The notes: generated from the letters alone by a model not told the origin. A DNA stretch of 41,722 nucleotides from Alphaproteobacteria bacterium (GCA_027485915.1 JAIXQA010000078.1:1-41722); one strand, 5' to 3'. Numbered from the stretch's first letter, positions 15,858-23,812 are shown. Numbers and translations: made by a program.

Positions 15858-17282
15858 TTAGCCGAACAGCTTCAGGACCTTCACCAATTTCCGGGTGCGG
15901 TCTGAGAATAGCTTTGGCGTGAAATAGGCACTTGCTGCGCGTTTGACGATTTCGCTGCGGGTTGGATAGGGCGAGATGAGGCTGGTGATTGCACCGACAC
16001 CCTTTTTGTTGGCCATGGCCAGACCCACCAGCTGGATGGCTTCGCCCGCGCCTTCACCGACAATGGTGGCACCCAGAATTTTGCCGCCCTTGCCCAAAAC
16101 AAGCTTACAGAAGCCTTCGGTAGACCGCTCAGTCTGAGCGCGGTCATTATCCTCAAACTCAGCCTTAGTGACGGTTACGTCGCTGCCAAATTGCTCGCGC
16201 GCTTGGGCTTCAGTCAGGCCGATCTTGGCAACTTCCGGGTCGCAATAAGCCACAGCAGGCATATAAGGAACCACAGCAGTCGCTGGGGCTTTAAACACCG
16301 CATTACGAATGAAGACGCTGGCGTAAAAGCCCGCTGCATGGGTCAATTGTTCTTTCCCCGCTACGTCGCCAATCGCCCATACGCGGGGATTCGACACGCT
16401 GCGCAAACGATCATCGGTCGTAACGCCCTTGCGGCTAAAAGTGACACCGGCCATATCCAAGCCAATATTTTCCACCCGCGCTGCACGGCCAACGGCAACC
16501 AGCAGGCGCTCTGCCTTGAGGATCCGGCCGTCGTCCAAAGTAACTGCCACTTCGGCGTGATCGCCTGAAACTGCGACTGCCTTAACGCCTTCTTGGACCG
16601 AAACGCCGTCTGCCTTCAGGCTGGCGCGTACAATCTCCACCGCTTCAGGTTCTTGTGGTCCCATAATGGTCAGGGCTTCAATCACAATTACTTGCGTGCC
16701 GAGACGGGCAAAGGCTTGGCCGAGTTCGACGCCAATGACGCCACCACCCAAAACGATCAAGCTCTTGGGCTGGGTTTTTTGGGCAAAGACGGTCTCATTG
16801 GTCAGGAAAGGGGTATCAGCTAGGCCTGGGATTGGCGGCACAAAGGCGGTTGCACCTGTGGCGATCACAAACTTCTGCGCCGTCACAATGGCCGATGGAC
16901 TTTGCACCGTGCGTGGATCGGTGAAGACCGCATGTTCGCGGAAGACGGTGCAGCCCAAGCCCTCAAAGCGCTCTTGGCTGTCGATGGGGGCGATCGTTTC
17001 GATCACGCCATCAATATGGCCGCGCAGCCTGTCCCAATCGACAACGGCTTGGGTGTTGGCGAAGCCATAACGGCTCGCATGCTGCATCGAATGGGCAGTC
17101 TTAGCCGCTGCGATGAGCGCTTTCGAGGGAACACAGCCTGTATTGAGGCAATCACCCCCCATCTCGCCTTCTTCATAAAGGACAACCGAGAGGCCAAGTT
17201 GGGCTGCGCCTGCGGCAACCGACAGGCCAGCGGCCCCGGCGCCGATGACACAGATGTCGACGTTGAGTTCTTGCTTGATCAT
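15858..17282 (-). CDS. FAD-dependent pyridine nucleotide-disulfide oxidoreductase (MerA/Lpd-like)
   Basis: This 474-residue flavoprotein has the FAD-binding GAGAAG at 14-19, the redox pair in GGDCLNTGCVPSKA (Cys45, Cys50), the NAD(P)-binding GGGVIGVELGQAFARLG and the second FAD motif VWAIGDVAG. In lipoamide dehydrogenases the partner subunit supplies HxHPT; here the segment reads SPYPT, with Tyr replacing the catalytic His, as in mercuric reductases. It lacks MerA's C-terminal Cys-Cys pair and N-terminal metal domain, so neither mercury reduction nor lipoamide dehydrogenase activity is supported. The start at 17282 overlaps the stop of the TVP38 gene (ATGA). It probably works with that membrane protein and the DUF547 protein. 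Confidence 0.9.
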   Translation of the reverse strand: MIKQELNVDICVIGAGAAGLSVAAGAAQLGLSVVLYEEGEMGGDCLNTGCVPSKALIAAAKTAHSMQHASRYGFANTQAVVDWDRLRGHIDGVIETIAPIDSQERFEGLGCTVFREHAVFTDPRTVQSPSAIVTAQKFVIATGATAFVPPIPGLADTPFLTNETVFAQKTQPKSLIVLGGGVIGVELGQAFARLGTQVIVIEALTIMGPQEPEAVEIVRASLKADGVSVQEGVKAVAVSGDHAEVAVTLDDGRILKAERLLVAVGRAARVENIGLDMAGVTFSRKGVTTDDRLRSVSNPRVWAIGDVAGKEQLTHAAGFYASVFIRNAVFKAPATAVVPYMPAVAYCDPEVAKIGLTEAQAREQFGSDVTVTKAEFEDNDRAQTERSTEGFCKLVLGKGGKILGATIVGEGAGEAIQLVGLAMANKKGVGAITSLISPYPTRSEIVKRAASAYFTPKLFSDRTRKLVKVLKLFG

Positions 17283-18007
17283 GCTTGTTTCAGCCTCGAT
17301 TGGACAAATTTCCACGCACTCGGCAAGAGCGCCAACACGGCCAATCCGACGAGGGGCCCCATCACTTCCGGGTTATAAATAATCTTGAGATCTGGCGTTT
17401 GACCTTGCGAGATCAAATGCTCAATCCCATTGCCCAGCGAGGCGTAAACATAGCAGCCGGGCAGAATGCCAATGGCGGTGGCCAGAACAAAGGTGCGCAA
17501 CGGCACGCCTAGGAAGCCAGCGGCCAGATTGATACCAAAGAAGGGCGCGATGGGTAGAAGCCGCAGAGTCAATAGATAGCCAAAGGCATTTTTCTGAAAC
17601 CCTTTTTCCAGCCGATCAATAAAGCCACCAGCGCGGGCACGTAGGCCCCCACCCAGGGCAGACTGGGTCGCAATAAACAAAATCGTGCCGCCAATAGTCG
17701 CCGAGGTCGAGGCGATTGCTGTCGCGAAGATTGGGCCAAAGATCGGGCCAAACATCGGTCCAAACAAAAACCCGCCCGCAATCGTAATCCAAATCGCACC
17801 TGGCAAAGCAATCGTCGTAGCAAGGATATAAATGCCCATATAGCACGCAATGACGAGCACGGGCTTGGTCGTCACCAAGTCGCGGAGCACCTCACTTTGC
17901 TTGGCCAAAACGTCAAACGACAGATATTTGTGCCAGCCCATCGAAATGGCGAGGATCAGACCCAGGGCGATGACCACCAAAGGGCCGAAACGTTTGATCG
18001 CTTGCAT
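17279..18007 (-). CDS. TVP38/TMEM64 family membrane protein
   Basis: This 242-residue integral membrane protein of the DedA/VTT superfamily has a first helix (about 8-23), then the family core: YILATTIALPGAIWITIAGG, a re-entrant Gly-rich region and the conserved LLTLRLLPIAPFFGINLAAG. Members are thought to move lipids or ions across the inner membrane. An oddity is a tandem FGPM-FGPI-FGPI at 82-93, encoded by three near-identical 12-base units, where relatives usually have a single FG motif. The ATG at 18007 is preferred over one 11 codons upstream inside the DUF547 gene. It is the middle gene of a DUF547/TVP38/oxidoreductase operon. Confidence 0.92.
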   Translation of the reverse strand: MQAIKRFGPLVVIALGLILAISMGWHKYLSFDVLAKQSEVLRDLVTTKPVLVIACYMGIYILATTIALPGAIWITIAGGFLFGPMFGPIFGPIFATAIASTSATIGGTILFIATQSALGGGLRARAGGFIDRLEKGFQKNAFGYLLTLRLLPIAPFFGINLAAGFLGVPLRTFVLATAIGILPGCYVYASLGNGIEHLISQGQTPDLKIIYNPEVMGPLVGLAVLALLPSAWKFVQSRLKQA

Positions 18008-18009
18008 GC

Positions 18010-18798
18010 TTATGAACCTGACGTCGAATTGATGGACCAATCATAATCGTCGCCTACAATGCGGGCATTATTCATTTGGGCCAAGAGGGTGGGGGCCGCG
18101 TAACGGCGTAAATGGGTGAGGATTCCAGCCTCATTATTCCCAAAGTCGACTTTGAACCATTGATAAATGGAAGAGACGCGCAGTTTCTGCGGTCCAACGA
18201 CGCGCACCCCGCGCGGGGAGTTGATAAAGGCCCGCGCTGCTGCGTCTAGATCGGTCTCTAGGCTCTCTGCCCGCCAGGCGCGTCGGCCAAGGTTTGGACA
18301 CCCGATTGAGGCGCAATTCACTGAATAATGGACGCGCGGGTCGCTCCATTGCTTGCGCAAAATCCCATGCTCAATATCGTCGAGCGAGAGCTGCTTGCCC
18401 TCGACCCGCACGCGCGGTTCTTTCCACGGGCCCACAGCCAATAGGCTTGGCTTAATGTCGCGAATGGATTTGACCGGGAAGCGCGCCAACACGACTTGAA
18501 TGGTGATAGCGTTATAGAGATTGGCCCATGTGGCGAACTGGTTAGCTCTGGGCAGGCCTGAAATCTTGATCGCCGCAAGCCCAGCCACAACGGCATCGAG
18601 TGCGCGCATATCCGCAGCATTGGCTTTCCAAGCCGCATAATCGACCCGGTTAAGGCCCGCAGAATCAGGGCGAACATAGCGGCTCAAAAGCTCATCCCAC
18701 ATCGCCTGTGGCGTTTTTCCAGCGGCCGCTTCTAGGTCAGGCGGGGTCAGGGTCATCAGGGCCGCACTTCCAATTACGAGGTTTCTGCGCGAAATCAT
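18010..18798 (-). CDS. DUF547 protein with Tat-like signal
   Basis: This 262-residue exported protein begins MISRRNLVIGSAALMTL, a twin-arginine-type signal, which suggests it folds in the cytoplasm before export. An ATG at 18825 would put nine residues before the signal. The DUF547 domain is marked by YAAWKAN, ANLYNAITI, SLDDIEHGILRKQW, VHYSVNCASIGCPNL and WFKVDFG. The conserved Cys/His residues suggest a papain-like or metal-dependent activity, but no function is established. It overlaps nothing but lies two bases before the TVP38 start, so the three minus-strand genes form one transcript. It is divergent from purQ. Confidence 0.88.
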   Translation of the reverse strand: MISRRNLVIGSAALMTLTPPDLEAAAGKTPQAMWDELLSRYVRPDSAGLNRVDYAAWKANAADMRALDAVVAGLAAIKISGLPRANQFATWANLYNAITIQVVLARFPVKSIRDIKPSLLAVGPWKEPRVRVEGKQLSLDDIEHGILRKQWSDPRVHYSVNCASIGCPNLGRRAWRAESLETDLDAAARAFINSPRGVRVVGPQKLRVSSIYQWFKVDFGNNEAGILTHLRRYAAPTLLAQMNNARIVGDDYDWSINSTSGS

Positions 18799-18919
18799 GA
18801 TCAGTTCTACCCTATTGTCACCCATTGATACGCCTTTTTATGCAGGCCGGTTGCACAATGGCTGCAGGAGGTGGCCCATTGGTCTTCACCTTGGGGCCAA
18901 AACCGCGTAGGTCGAACCT

Positions 18920-19582
18920 ATGAAAGCTGCTGTCATCATCTACCCCGGATCAAATTGTGACCGCGATTGCAAGGTCGCTTTAGAGCGCTCAGTCGGTGCA
19001 CAAGTCTCCATGGTTTGGCATAAAGAGACCAGCCTGCCAGCGGGATTGGACCTGATCGTGTTGCCCGGTGGCTTTTCTTACGGCGATTATTTGCGCTGTG
19101 GCGCGATGGCGGCTCTCTCGCCTGTCACCCGCGCGGTGGTGGACGCGGCTAAAGCCGGCGTGCCCGTCTTGGGGATTTGTAACGGCTTCCAAGTTCTGTG
19201 TGAAACGGGCCTGCTGCCCGGTGCTTTATTGCGCAACGCCAGTCTGAAATATGTCTGCAAGCCCGTGGCGCTGGAAGTAACCAATGTCGCCACCCCCTTC
19301 ACCCGCGCGTTTGGAAATCGTTCCGAAGCCGTGATGACCGTCGGCAATGGCGAGGGGAATTATTTTGCCGAAGACGGCGTACTCGATGAACTCGAGCAGG
19401 AAAACCGCGTCGCTTTCCGCTATAAGGACGAGGTCAACGGCTCGCTACGCCGCATTGCGGGTATTGTGGACCCGACTGGCCGCATCCTTGGCATGATGCC
19501 CCACCCAGACCGTGCGTTTGAAGCTGAATTGGGCAGTGCCGATGGGGCCTTGGTGTTCCAAAGCCTGCTGCAAGCAGCCTAG
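18920..19582 (+). CDS. purQ: Phosphoribosylformylglycinamidine synthase subunit PurQ, with variant triad
   Basis: This 220-residue glutaminase subunit supplies ammonia to PurL in the fourth step of purine synthesis, in a complex with PurS. It shows [14 protein letters not shown] at the start, [15 protein letters not shown], the nucleophile Cys87 in [11 protein letters not shown] and His195 in GMMPHPDRA. The third triad residue, normally Glu in HPE, is Asp197 here. A usually conserved His in the AHGEGNY-type loop is Asn143 (VGNGEGNY). No purS or purL is adjacent; the neighbours are a divergent DUF547 operon and DUF952-pyrD. Length and all other motifs are normal, so it is probably functional, but the changes deserve attention. 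Confidence 0.95.
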   Translation: MKAAVIIYPGSNCDRDCKVALERSVGAQVSMVWHKETSLPAGLDLIVLPGGFSYGDYLRCGAMAALSPVTRAVVDAAKAGVPVLGICNGFQVLCETGLLPGALLRNASLKYVCKPVALEVTNVATPFTRAFGNRSEAVMTVGNGEGNYFAEDGVLDELEQENRVAFRYKDEVNGSLRRIAGIVDPTGRILGMMPHPDRAFEAELGSADGALVFQSLLQAA

Positions 19583-19651
19583 CCTGCCATTGTTAGCGCT
19601 AAAATGATGGTCAGGGGTCGACTCTGCCGGTTTTGGCTTTAAGTCACGGCC

Positions 19652-19999
19652 ATGGATTCAGTTGCTTATAAGATCGAAACACGTAGCGCTTGGGCCAAGG
19701 CTCAGAGCGATGGCGTCTACACCGGCTCTGCGCTCGATGTAACCGATGGCTTCATCCATCTGTCTACACTGGACCAGGTACGCACCACGTTGACGCTCTG
19801 GTTCAAGGGCCAACCCGATCTCATCTTAGCCAAGATTGATTTGGCACCCTTAGGCGACACCGTGGTGTGGGAGGCTTCGCGAGGTGGGGCCTTGTTCCCG
19901 CACATTTACGGCCCCATCCCGATGTCAGGGGTGCAGGACGTCATCGACTTGCCTCTGTTAGCGGATGGTAGCCACAACCTCCCAGTGAGCTTTCCATGA
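19652..19999 (+). CDS. DUF952 protein
   Basis: This small 115-residue DUF952 protein contains YKIETRSAWAKAQSDGVYTGSALDVTDGFIHLST, WEASRGGALFPHIYGPIPMSGV and an expected length near 110. The fold resembles ADP-ribose-related or HGGxGT-like small domains, but no activity is established. Its last codons overlap the pyrD start (ATGA at 19996-19999), a pairing I know from other alphaproteobacteria, which suggests translational coupling. Any role in pyrimidine synthesis is only suggested by position. Confidence 0.9.
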   Translation: MDSVAYKIETRSAWAKAQSDGVYTGSALDVTDGFIHLSTLDQVRTTLTLWFKGQPDLILAKIDLAPLGDTVVWEASRGGALFPHIYGPIPMSGVQDVIDLPLLADGSHNLPVSFP

Positions 20000-21003
20000 T
20001 CGACCTTTATGCCAAGGCCACCGAGGCCTTACGCGCCCTGCCAGCTGAGACCGCTCATCAAGCGACGATTGCCGGTCTCAAAGCAGGTTTTGGCCCAAAG
20101 GCTAAGCCCGATCGGCCAGAAGACGCGGTGCAGCTTGCGGGCCTTACTCTACCAAACCGGATCGGCCTAGCCGCTGGCTTTGACAAGAATGCTGAAGTGC
20201 CTGACGCGATGTTGGCCGCTGGCTTTGGCTTTGTGGAATGCGGCACCGTCACGCCGCGCCCGCAAGCCGGCAATCCCAAGCCGCGCCTGTTCCGCTTGGT
20301 CGAAGATCAGGCTGTGATCAATCGCATGGGCTTTAACAATGAAGGCCTGATGCACTTTGTGAACCGTCTGCGCGCGCGCGCGCATCGGCCCGGCGTTGTG
20401 GGGGCCAATATCGGGGCCAATAAGGACAGCGAAGACCGGATTGCCGATTATTGCGAAGGCCTGCGCCGGGTGTGGCTGCATGCTTCCTATATCACCATCA
20501 ATATCTCTTCACCCAATACTCCGGGCTTGCGCGCCTTACAAACCCGCGCGGCGCTAGAAGATCTTTTGGGTCAAGTGATGGTGTTTGCTGAAGCGCAAAC
20601 CCGCGCTCATGGTCGCAGACCTGTTTTCCTAAAAGTCGCCCCCGATTTAGACGAAGACGAAGTGCGCGCCATTGCCGAAACCATTGTGGCGCAAAAGATT
20701 GATGCGTTGATTGTCTCCAACACCACGGTCGACCGCCCCGATCATCTCAAAGCCCAGCATAAGGGCGAACAGGGCGGATTGTCGGGTCGGCCAGTCTTTA
20801 AAAAGTCGACCCGACTTTTAAAAGAGTTCAAAGGCGCACTCGGCAACACCATGCCCCTGATCGGCGTAGGCGGTGTGGCTTCCGCCCAGGATGCGCAGGC
20901 CAAGTTTGAAGCGGGGGCTGACGCGATCCAGCTTTATACCGCGCTGGTCTTTGAAGGGCCGGGCCTTGTCCAAAAAATCAAGGACGGATTGAGGACCGGC
21001 TGA
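19996..21003 (+). CDS. pyrD: Dihydroorotate dehydrogenase, quinone-dependent (class 2)
   Basis: This 335-residue enzyme oxidises dihydroorotate to orotate using FMN and passes electrons to membrane quinone, the fourth step of pyrimidine synthesis. Class-2 marks are the N-terminal amphipathic helices that touch the membrane (LYAKATEALRALPAETAH), GLAAGFDKNAEVPDAM, GFVECGTVTPRPQAGNPKPRLFRL, NRMGFNN, the catalytic Ser in NISSPNTPGLR, PVFLKVAPDL, SNTTVDRP, GGLSGRPVF and IGVGGV. The start overlaps the DUF952 stop. The histone-deacetylase-like gene follows after four bases, so all three are probably co-transcribed. Confidence 0.97.
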   Translation: MIDLYAKATEALRALPAETAHQATIAGLKAGFGPKAKPDRPEDAVQLAGLTLPNRIGLAAGFDKNAEVPDAMLAAGFGFVECGTVTPRPQAGNPKPRLFRLVEDQAVINRMGFNNEGLMHFVNRLRARAHRPGVVGANIGANKDSEDRIADYCEGLRRVWLHASYITINISSPNTPGLRALQTRAALEDLLGQVMVFAEAQTRAHGRRPVFLKVAPDLDEDEVRAIAETIVAQKIDALIVSNTTVDRPDHLKAQHKGEQGGLSGRPVFKKSTRLLKEFKGALGNTMPLIGVGGVASAQDAQAKFEAGADAIQLYTALVFEGPGLVQKIKDGLRTG

Positions 21004-21007
21004 GCCC

Positions 21008-21916
21008 ATGCGCCTCCTGCCCATTGTCCACCATCCAGATTACACCGCCGATACGCCTGACGGTCATCGCTTTCCGATGCAAAAGTTCGCCCAATTGGCG
21101 GAAATATTGCGCGCCGATGGCCTCGCCCCGCATGGCTTTGTCACCCCTGAACCCATCTCGCGGGACGATTTGATCCGTGCCCATACGCCTGCTTATGTGG
21201 ACGGGGTGTTGAACCGAACTTTAGACGCTATCGCGGTGCGGCGCATTGGCTTTACCTTGACAGAGCGTGTGGTCCTGCGCGCACAATTGGCTACAGCCGG
21301 CACGCTACTCGCCGCGCGCCTCGCCTTACAAGAGGGGCTCGCCTGCAATAGTGCTGGCGGCAGTCACCACGCTAGGGCCGATCAAGGCGCAGGCTTTTGT
21401 GTTTTCAATGACGTAGCAGTTGCCGCTTCAGTCCTTTTGGCCGAAGGGTCTGTGAAGCAGATCTTGGTGGTGGACTTAGATGTTCACCACGGCGATGGCA
21501 CCGCTTTGATCTTCCGCGACGAACCCCGCGTTTTCACTTTTTCCCTGCATTGCGAAGACAATTGGCCACTGGAAAAGCCACCCTCAGATCTGGATGTTGC
21601 TTTACCTAAAGGGACGGGCGATGCGGTCTATCTCGCTGCATTGGATGAGAGTCTGCCCGCCATGTTGGATCAGGTTCGCCCAGATCTGGTGTTCTATATT
21701 GCCGGCGTGGACCCGCATCAGGATGACCGCTTGGGCAAACTCGCCTTAACCGACCAAGGCCTCATGACGCGCGAACGCCGCGTGATCGAAGCCGTCCGTG
21801 GGCGGGCCATTCCTTTGGTCACAGTGCTAGGTGGCGGTTATGGCCACGATGTCACCGCCGTCGCGCGGCGGCATAGCTTCGTGTTCCATGCGGCAGCGGA
21901 TTATTTGGTGGGGTGA
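21008..21916 (+). CDS. Histone deacetylase family protein (class IV/AcuC-like)
   Basis: This 302-residue zinc amidohydrolase of the arginase/deacetylase superfamily carries GSHHARADQGAGFCVFNDVAVAA (catalytic His-His), VVDLDVHHGDGTA (zinc ligands), FTFSLHCEDNWP, VFYIAGVDPHQDDRLGKLALT (third zinc Asp) and the final VLGGGYGHD. It begins directly with HDAC residues (LPIVHHPDY) and resembles the short class-IV/HDAC11-type bacterial proteins. Bacterial members deacetylate proteins such as acetyl-CoA synthetase, or polyamines; the substrate here is unknown. It follows pyrD by four bases and is the last plus-strand gene before a palindrome-rich gap. Confidence 0.92.
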   Translation: MRLLPIVHHPDYTADTPDGHRFPMQKFAQLAEILRADGLAPHGFVTPEPISRDDLIRAHTPAYVDGVLNRTLDAIAVRRIGFTLTERVVLRAQLATAGTLLAARLALQEGLACNSAGGSHHARADQGAGFCVFNDVAVAASVLLAEGSVKQILVVDLDVHHGDGTALIFRDEPRVFTFSLHCEDNWPLEKPPSDLDVALPKGTGDAVYLAALDESLPAMLDQVRPDLVFYIAGVDPHQDDRLGKLALTDQGLMTRERRVIEAVRGRAIPLVTVLGGGYGHDVTAVARRHSFVFHAAADYLVG

Positions 21917-21942
21917 CCATAGACGCAGCCATTAAGTCACCC

Positions 21943-22033
21943 GTCATCCCCGCCGAAGCGTGAGCGCAGCGCGGGGATCCCATGGGTCGTTGCGTCAGGA
22001 GATCCCGGATCGGCTTTCGCCGTCCGGGATGAC
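21943..22033. repeat. REP-like palindromic unit with two hairpins
   Basis: This 91-base unit is bounded by perfect inverted ends GTCATCCC (21943-21950) and GGGATGAC (22026-22033). Within it are hairpin 1, ATCCCCGC/GCGGGGAT (21946-21953, 21971-21978), and hairpin 2, ATCCCGGA(T)CGGC-tttc-GCCGTCCGGGAT (22002-22030), with 12 pairs and one bulge. GTCATCCCGG-type repeats are widespread in alphaproteobacterial intergenic regions and are probably spread by REP-associated transposases or MITE-like transposition. Confidence 0.75.
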
Positions 22034-22111
22034 ATCGTTTGGTGTTGCTTTTTCTTCTAGAAGGCTTTGGTGCAGGCTGTGCCTTCACCAAAGGCCACAC
22101 GTTATTGTTTG

Positions 22112-22198
22112 CGGGCGATTTGACGGGTCAAGTCCGCTTCGCGCCGCTCCGCGGCAGATTTCCAAAGGAAATCTGGACTTGACGCGACACATCGCCCG
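22112..22198. repeat. Three-stem (cloverleaf-like) palindromic unit
   Basis: Outer 24-base arms (22112-22135 and 22175-22198) pair at 21 of 24 positions; each arm has GTCAAGTCC on the inside and CGGGCGAT on the outside. Enclosed are a perfect 9-bp hairpin CAGATTTCC-aaa-GGAAATCTG (22155-22175) and a small CCGC/GCGG stem (about 22144-22154). It does not resemble a tRNA in sequence. A MITE-like or structured RNA element is possible. Confidence 0.65.
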
Positions 22199-22304
22199 AT
22201 CACGCTAGAGGAAGCGGTTTTGGTGACCAGAATGGGCACCAAACCGCGTCCATGTGATAGCTAAGTTTGCCCCTATCGCGAAGGGGCTCTTGGTGACCTA
22301 AACC

Positions 22305-23744
22305 CTATTCCGCCGCGACCGCGCCATAGCCCATGACGGCTTTGACTTCGAGGAATTCCTCGAGGCCGAAGTCGCCCCATTCGCGGCCGTTGCCGGATTG
22401 CTTATAGCCACCAAACGGCGCGACAGTGTCAGTGCTGGCCCCGTTGATGTGGATCATGCCAGCGCGGATTTGCTTGGCGACAGCGCGGGCATGGTCGAGG
22501 TTTTCCGACTGGACATAGCCCGACAAGCCGTAAACCGTGTCATTGGCCATGCGGATGGCGTCCGCCTCGGTGTCATAGGGGATCATGGTCAGCACGGGGC
22601 CAAAGATTTCTTCGCGTGCGATCGTGGTGTCATTGGTTTCGCTGACAAACACGGTCGGGCGCACGAAATAGCCCTTGTTGAAGCCTTCGGGGCGGCCAAG
22701 GCCACCCGCCACCAAAGTGGCTTCCTTCATGCCGACTTCGATCAAGGATTGAACTTTTTCGAACTGACGGCCATTGGCCAGTGGCCCCATCGCAAAGCGC
22801 TTGTCGCCAGCAGGGTCTGCCACCACAACCGATTCAGCCGTGGCCTTTGCGATGGCTGCGGCCTCATCCAGTTTTGGACGCGGCACAAACATGCGGGTTG
22901 GTGCGTTGCACGATTGGCCCGAATTGGTCATGACTTGCATGACGCCCGACGAAACCGCCTTTTGAATATCGGCATCCTCCAAAACGATATTGGGGGACTT
23001 GCCGCCCAACTCTTGGGCAATGCGTTTCACGGTTGGGGCCGCACTCTTGGCGATCTCAATGCCCGCACGGGTGGAGCCAGTAAAGGAGACAAAGTCGACT
23101 TCTTCATGGGTCGACAAAACGCTGCCAACGCCTGGGCCATCGCCATTGACGAGGTTGAACACGCCCTTAGGCACGCCGGCTTCATGTATGATGTCGGCCA
23201 AAATCATGGCATCGAGCGGGGCAAGTTCGGATGGTTTCAGCACCATGGTGCAACCAGCCGCCAAAGCGGGGCCGACCTTGCAGCCGATTTGGTTCATCGG
23301 CCAGTTCCACGGGGTGATCAGGCTGCACACACCAATCGCTTCATAGCGGATGCGGGTATTGCCGCGCGAATGTTCCCACGTGAATTCTTTGAGCGCATTC
23401 AAAGCACCCATCAATTGGCCAAGGCCCGCTGGGGCTTGAGCGGCCGTTGCCAACCACATGGGCGCGCCCATTTCTTGGCTGATCGCATGGGCGATTTCAG
23501 GCAGTCTGGCCGAATAAAGCGCGATGATTTTTTCAAGCAGCGCAATGCGCTCATCATGGCTGGTTTCGGAGAAAGCAGGGAAAGCAGCGCGGGCTGCAAG
23601 GATGGCCTTCACGGCATCGGCTTCGCTGCCCAGTGAGATGACGGCAATAGGCTCTTCCGTAGCCGGATTGATGACATGGTGATCGCGCGGTGTGACTGGA
23701 TCAACCCATGCGCCGTCGATGTAAAATTGTTTGCGTTCAATCAT
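22305..23744 (-). CDS. Aldehyde dehydrogenase family protein
   Basis: This 479-residue NAD(P)-dependent aldehyde dehydrogenase oxidises aldehydes to acids. Key parts are FYIDGAWVDP at the start, SLITPWNWPMNQ (oxyanion Asn), LKPSELAPLDAM, FTGSTRAG (cofactor loop), ELGGKSPNIVLEDAD with the general base Glu245, and the nucleophile Cys279 in NSGQSC. The usual PFGGYKQSGNGREWG, FGLEEFLEVKAV end is intact. The substrate cannot be told; the sequence resembles the broad-range bacterial group. A ribosome site AAGGGAG lies six bases before the ATG. The leader contains a CCCCG/CGGGG hairpin. It is a single-gene unit, with the HerA-like gene upstream on the same strand 144 bases away. Confidence 0.94.
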   Translation of the reverse strand: MIERKQFYIDGAWVDPVTPRDHHVINPATEEPIAVISLGSEADAVKAILAARAAFPAFSETSHDERIALLEKIIALYSARLPEIAHAISQEMGAPMWLATAAQAPAGLGQLMGALNALKEFTWEHSRGNTRIRYEAIGVCSLITPWNWPMNQIGCKVGPALAAGCTMVLKPSELAPLDAMILADIIHEAGVPKGVFNLVNGDGPGVGSVLSTHEEVDFVSFTGSTRAGIEIAKSAAPTVKRIAQELGGKSPNIVLEDADIQKAVSSGVMQVMTNSGQSCNAPTRMFVPRPKLDEAAAIAKATAESVVVADPAGDKRFAMGPLANGRQFEKVQSLIEVGMKEATLVAGGLGRPEGFNKGYFVRPTVFVSETNDTTIAREEIFGPVLTMIPYDTEADAIRMANDTVYGLSGYVQSENLDHARAVAKQIRAGMIHINGASTDTVAPFGGYKQSGNGREWGDFGLEEFLEVKAVMGYGAVAAE

Positions 23745-23770
23745 GGCAGACTCCCTTGTGCGTTTCTCAA

Positions 23771-23790
23771 CCCCGTTGATCGGGGCTTTT
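23771..23790 (+). terminator. Plus-strand terminator-like hairpin, antisense to ALDH leader
   Basis: CCCCG-TTGAT-CGGGG followed by CTTTT (23787-23790) has the form of a short intrinsic terminator for plus-strand transcription. No plus-strand gene ends here; it sits in the leader of the minus-strand aldehyde dehydrogenase gene. It may stop antisense readthrough from the HDAC side, or be a leader hairpin of that gene. Confidence 0.35.
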
Positions 23791-23812
23791 GCATAGCGGC
23801 TTCTTCATACCA

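Larger units (their letters stand above)
21917..22304. other. Palindrome-rich convergent intergenic region
   Basis: The 388 bases between two convergent genes contain no credible reading frame but at least five inverted repeats: a REP-like unit (21943-22033), a hairpin CTTTGGTG/CACCAAAG (22065-22072, 22086-22093), a three-stem unit (22112-22198), GCGGTTTTGGTG/CACCAAACCGC (about 22214-22246) and GCCCCT/AGGGGC (about 22269-22287). The 9-mer TTGGTGACC recurs at 22220 and 22290. The region probably collected mobile palindromic units and may also act as a bidirectional transcription barrier. Confidence 0.7.

Noticed and set aside
15858-17282. Mercuric reductase or lipoamide dehydrogenase as a specific name
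   Set aside because: It lacks the C-terminal Cys-Cys pair and metal domain of MerA, and has Tyr in place of the His in the HPT motif of lipoamide dehydrogenase.
18826-18919. A purS gene upstream of purQ
   Set aside because: The 94-base gap is too short for purS and contains no suitable frame.
22061-22092. H-type pseudoknot from AAGGC/GCCTT and TTTGGTG/CACCAAA
   Set aside because: The crossing loops would have zero length, which is sterically impossible; the two pairings are at best alternatives.
22398-23636. Long plus-strand open frame (412 codons) opposite the aldehyde dehydrogenase
   Set aside because: It is fully antisense to a clearly recognised enzyme and its translation resembles nothing. 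It is an effect of codon bias in the real gene.
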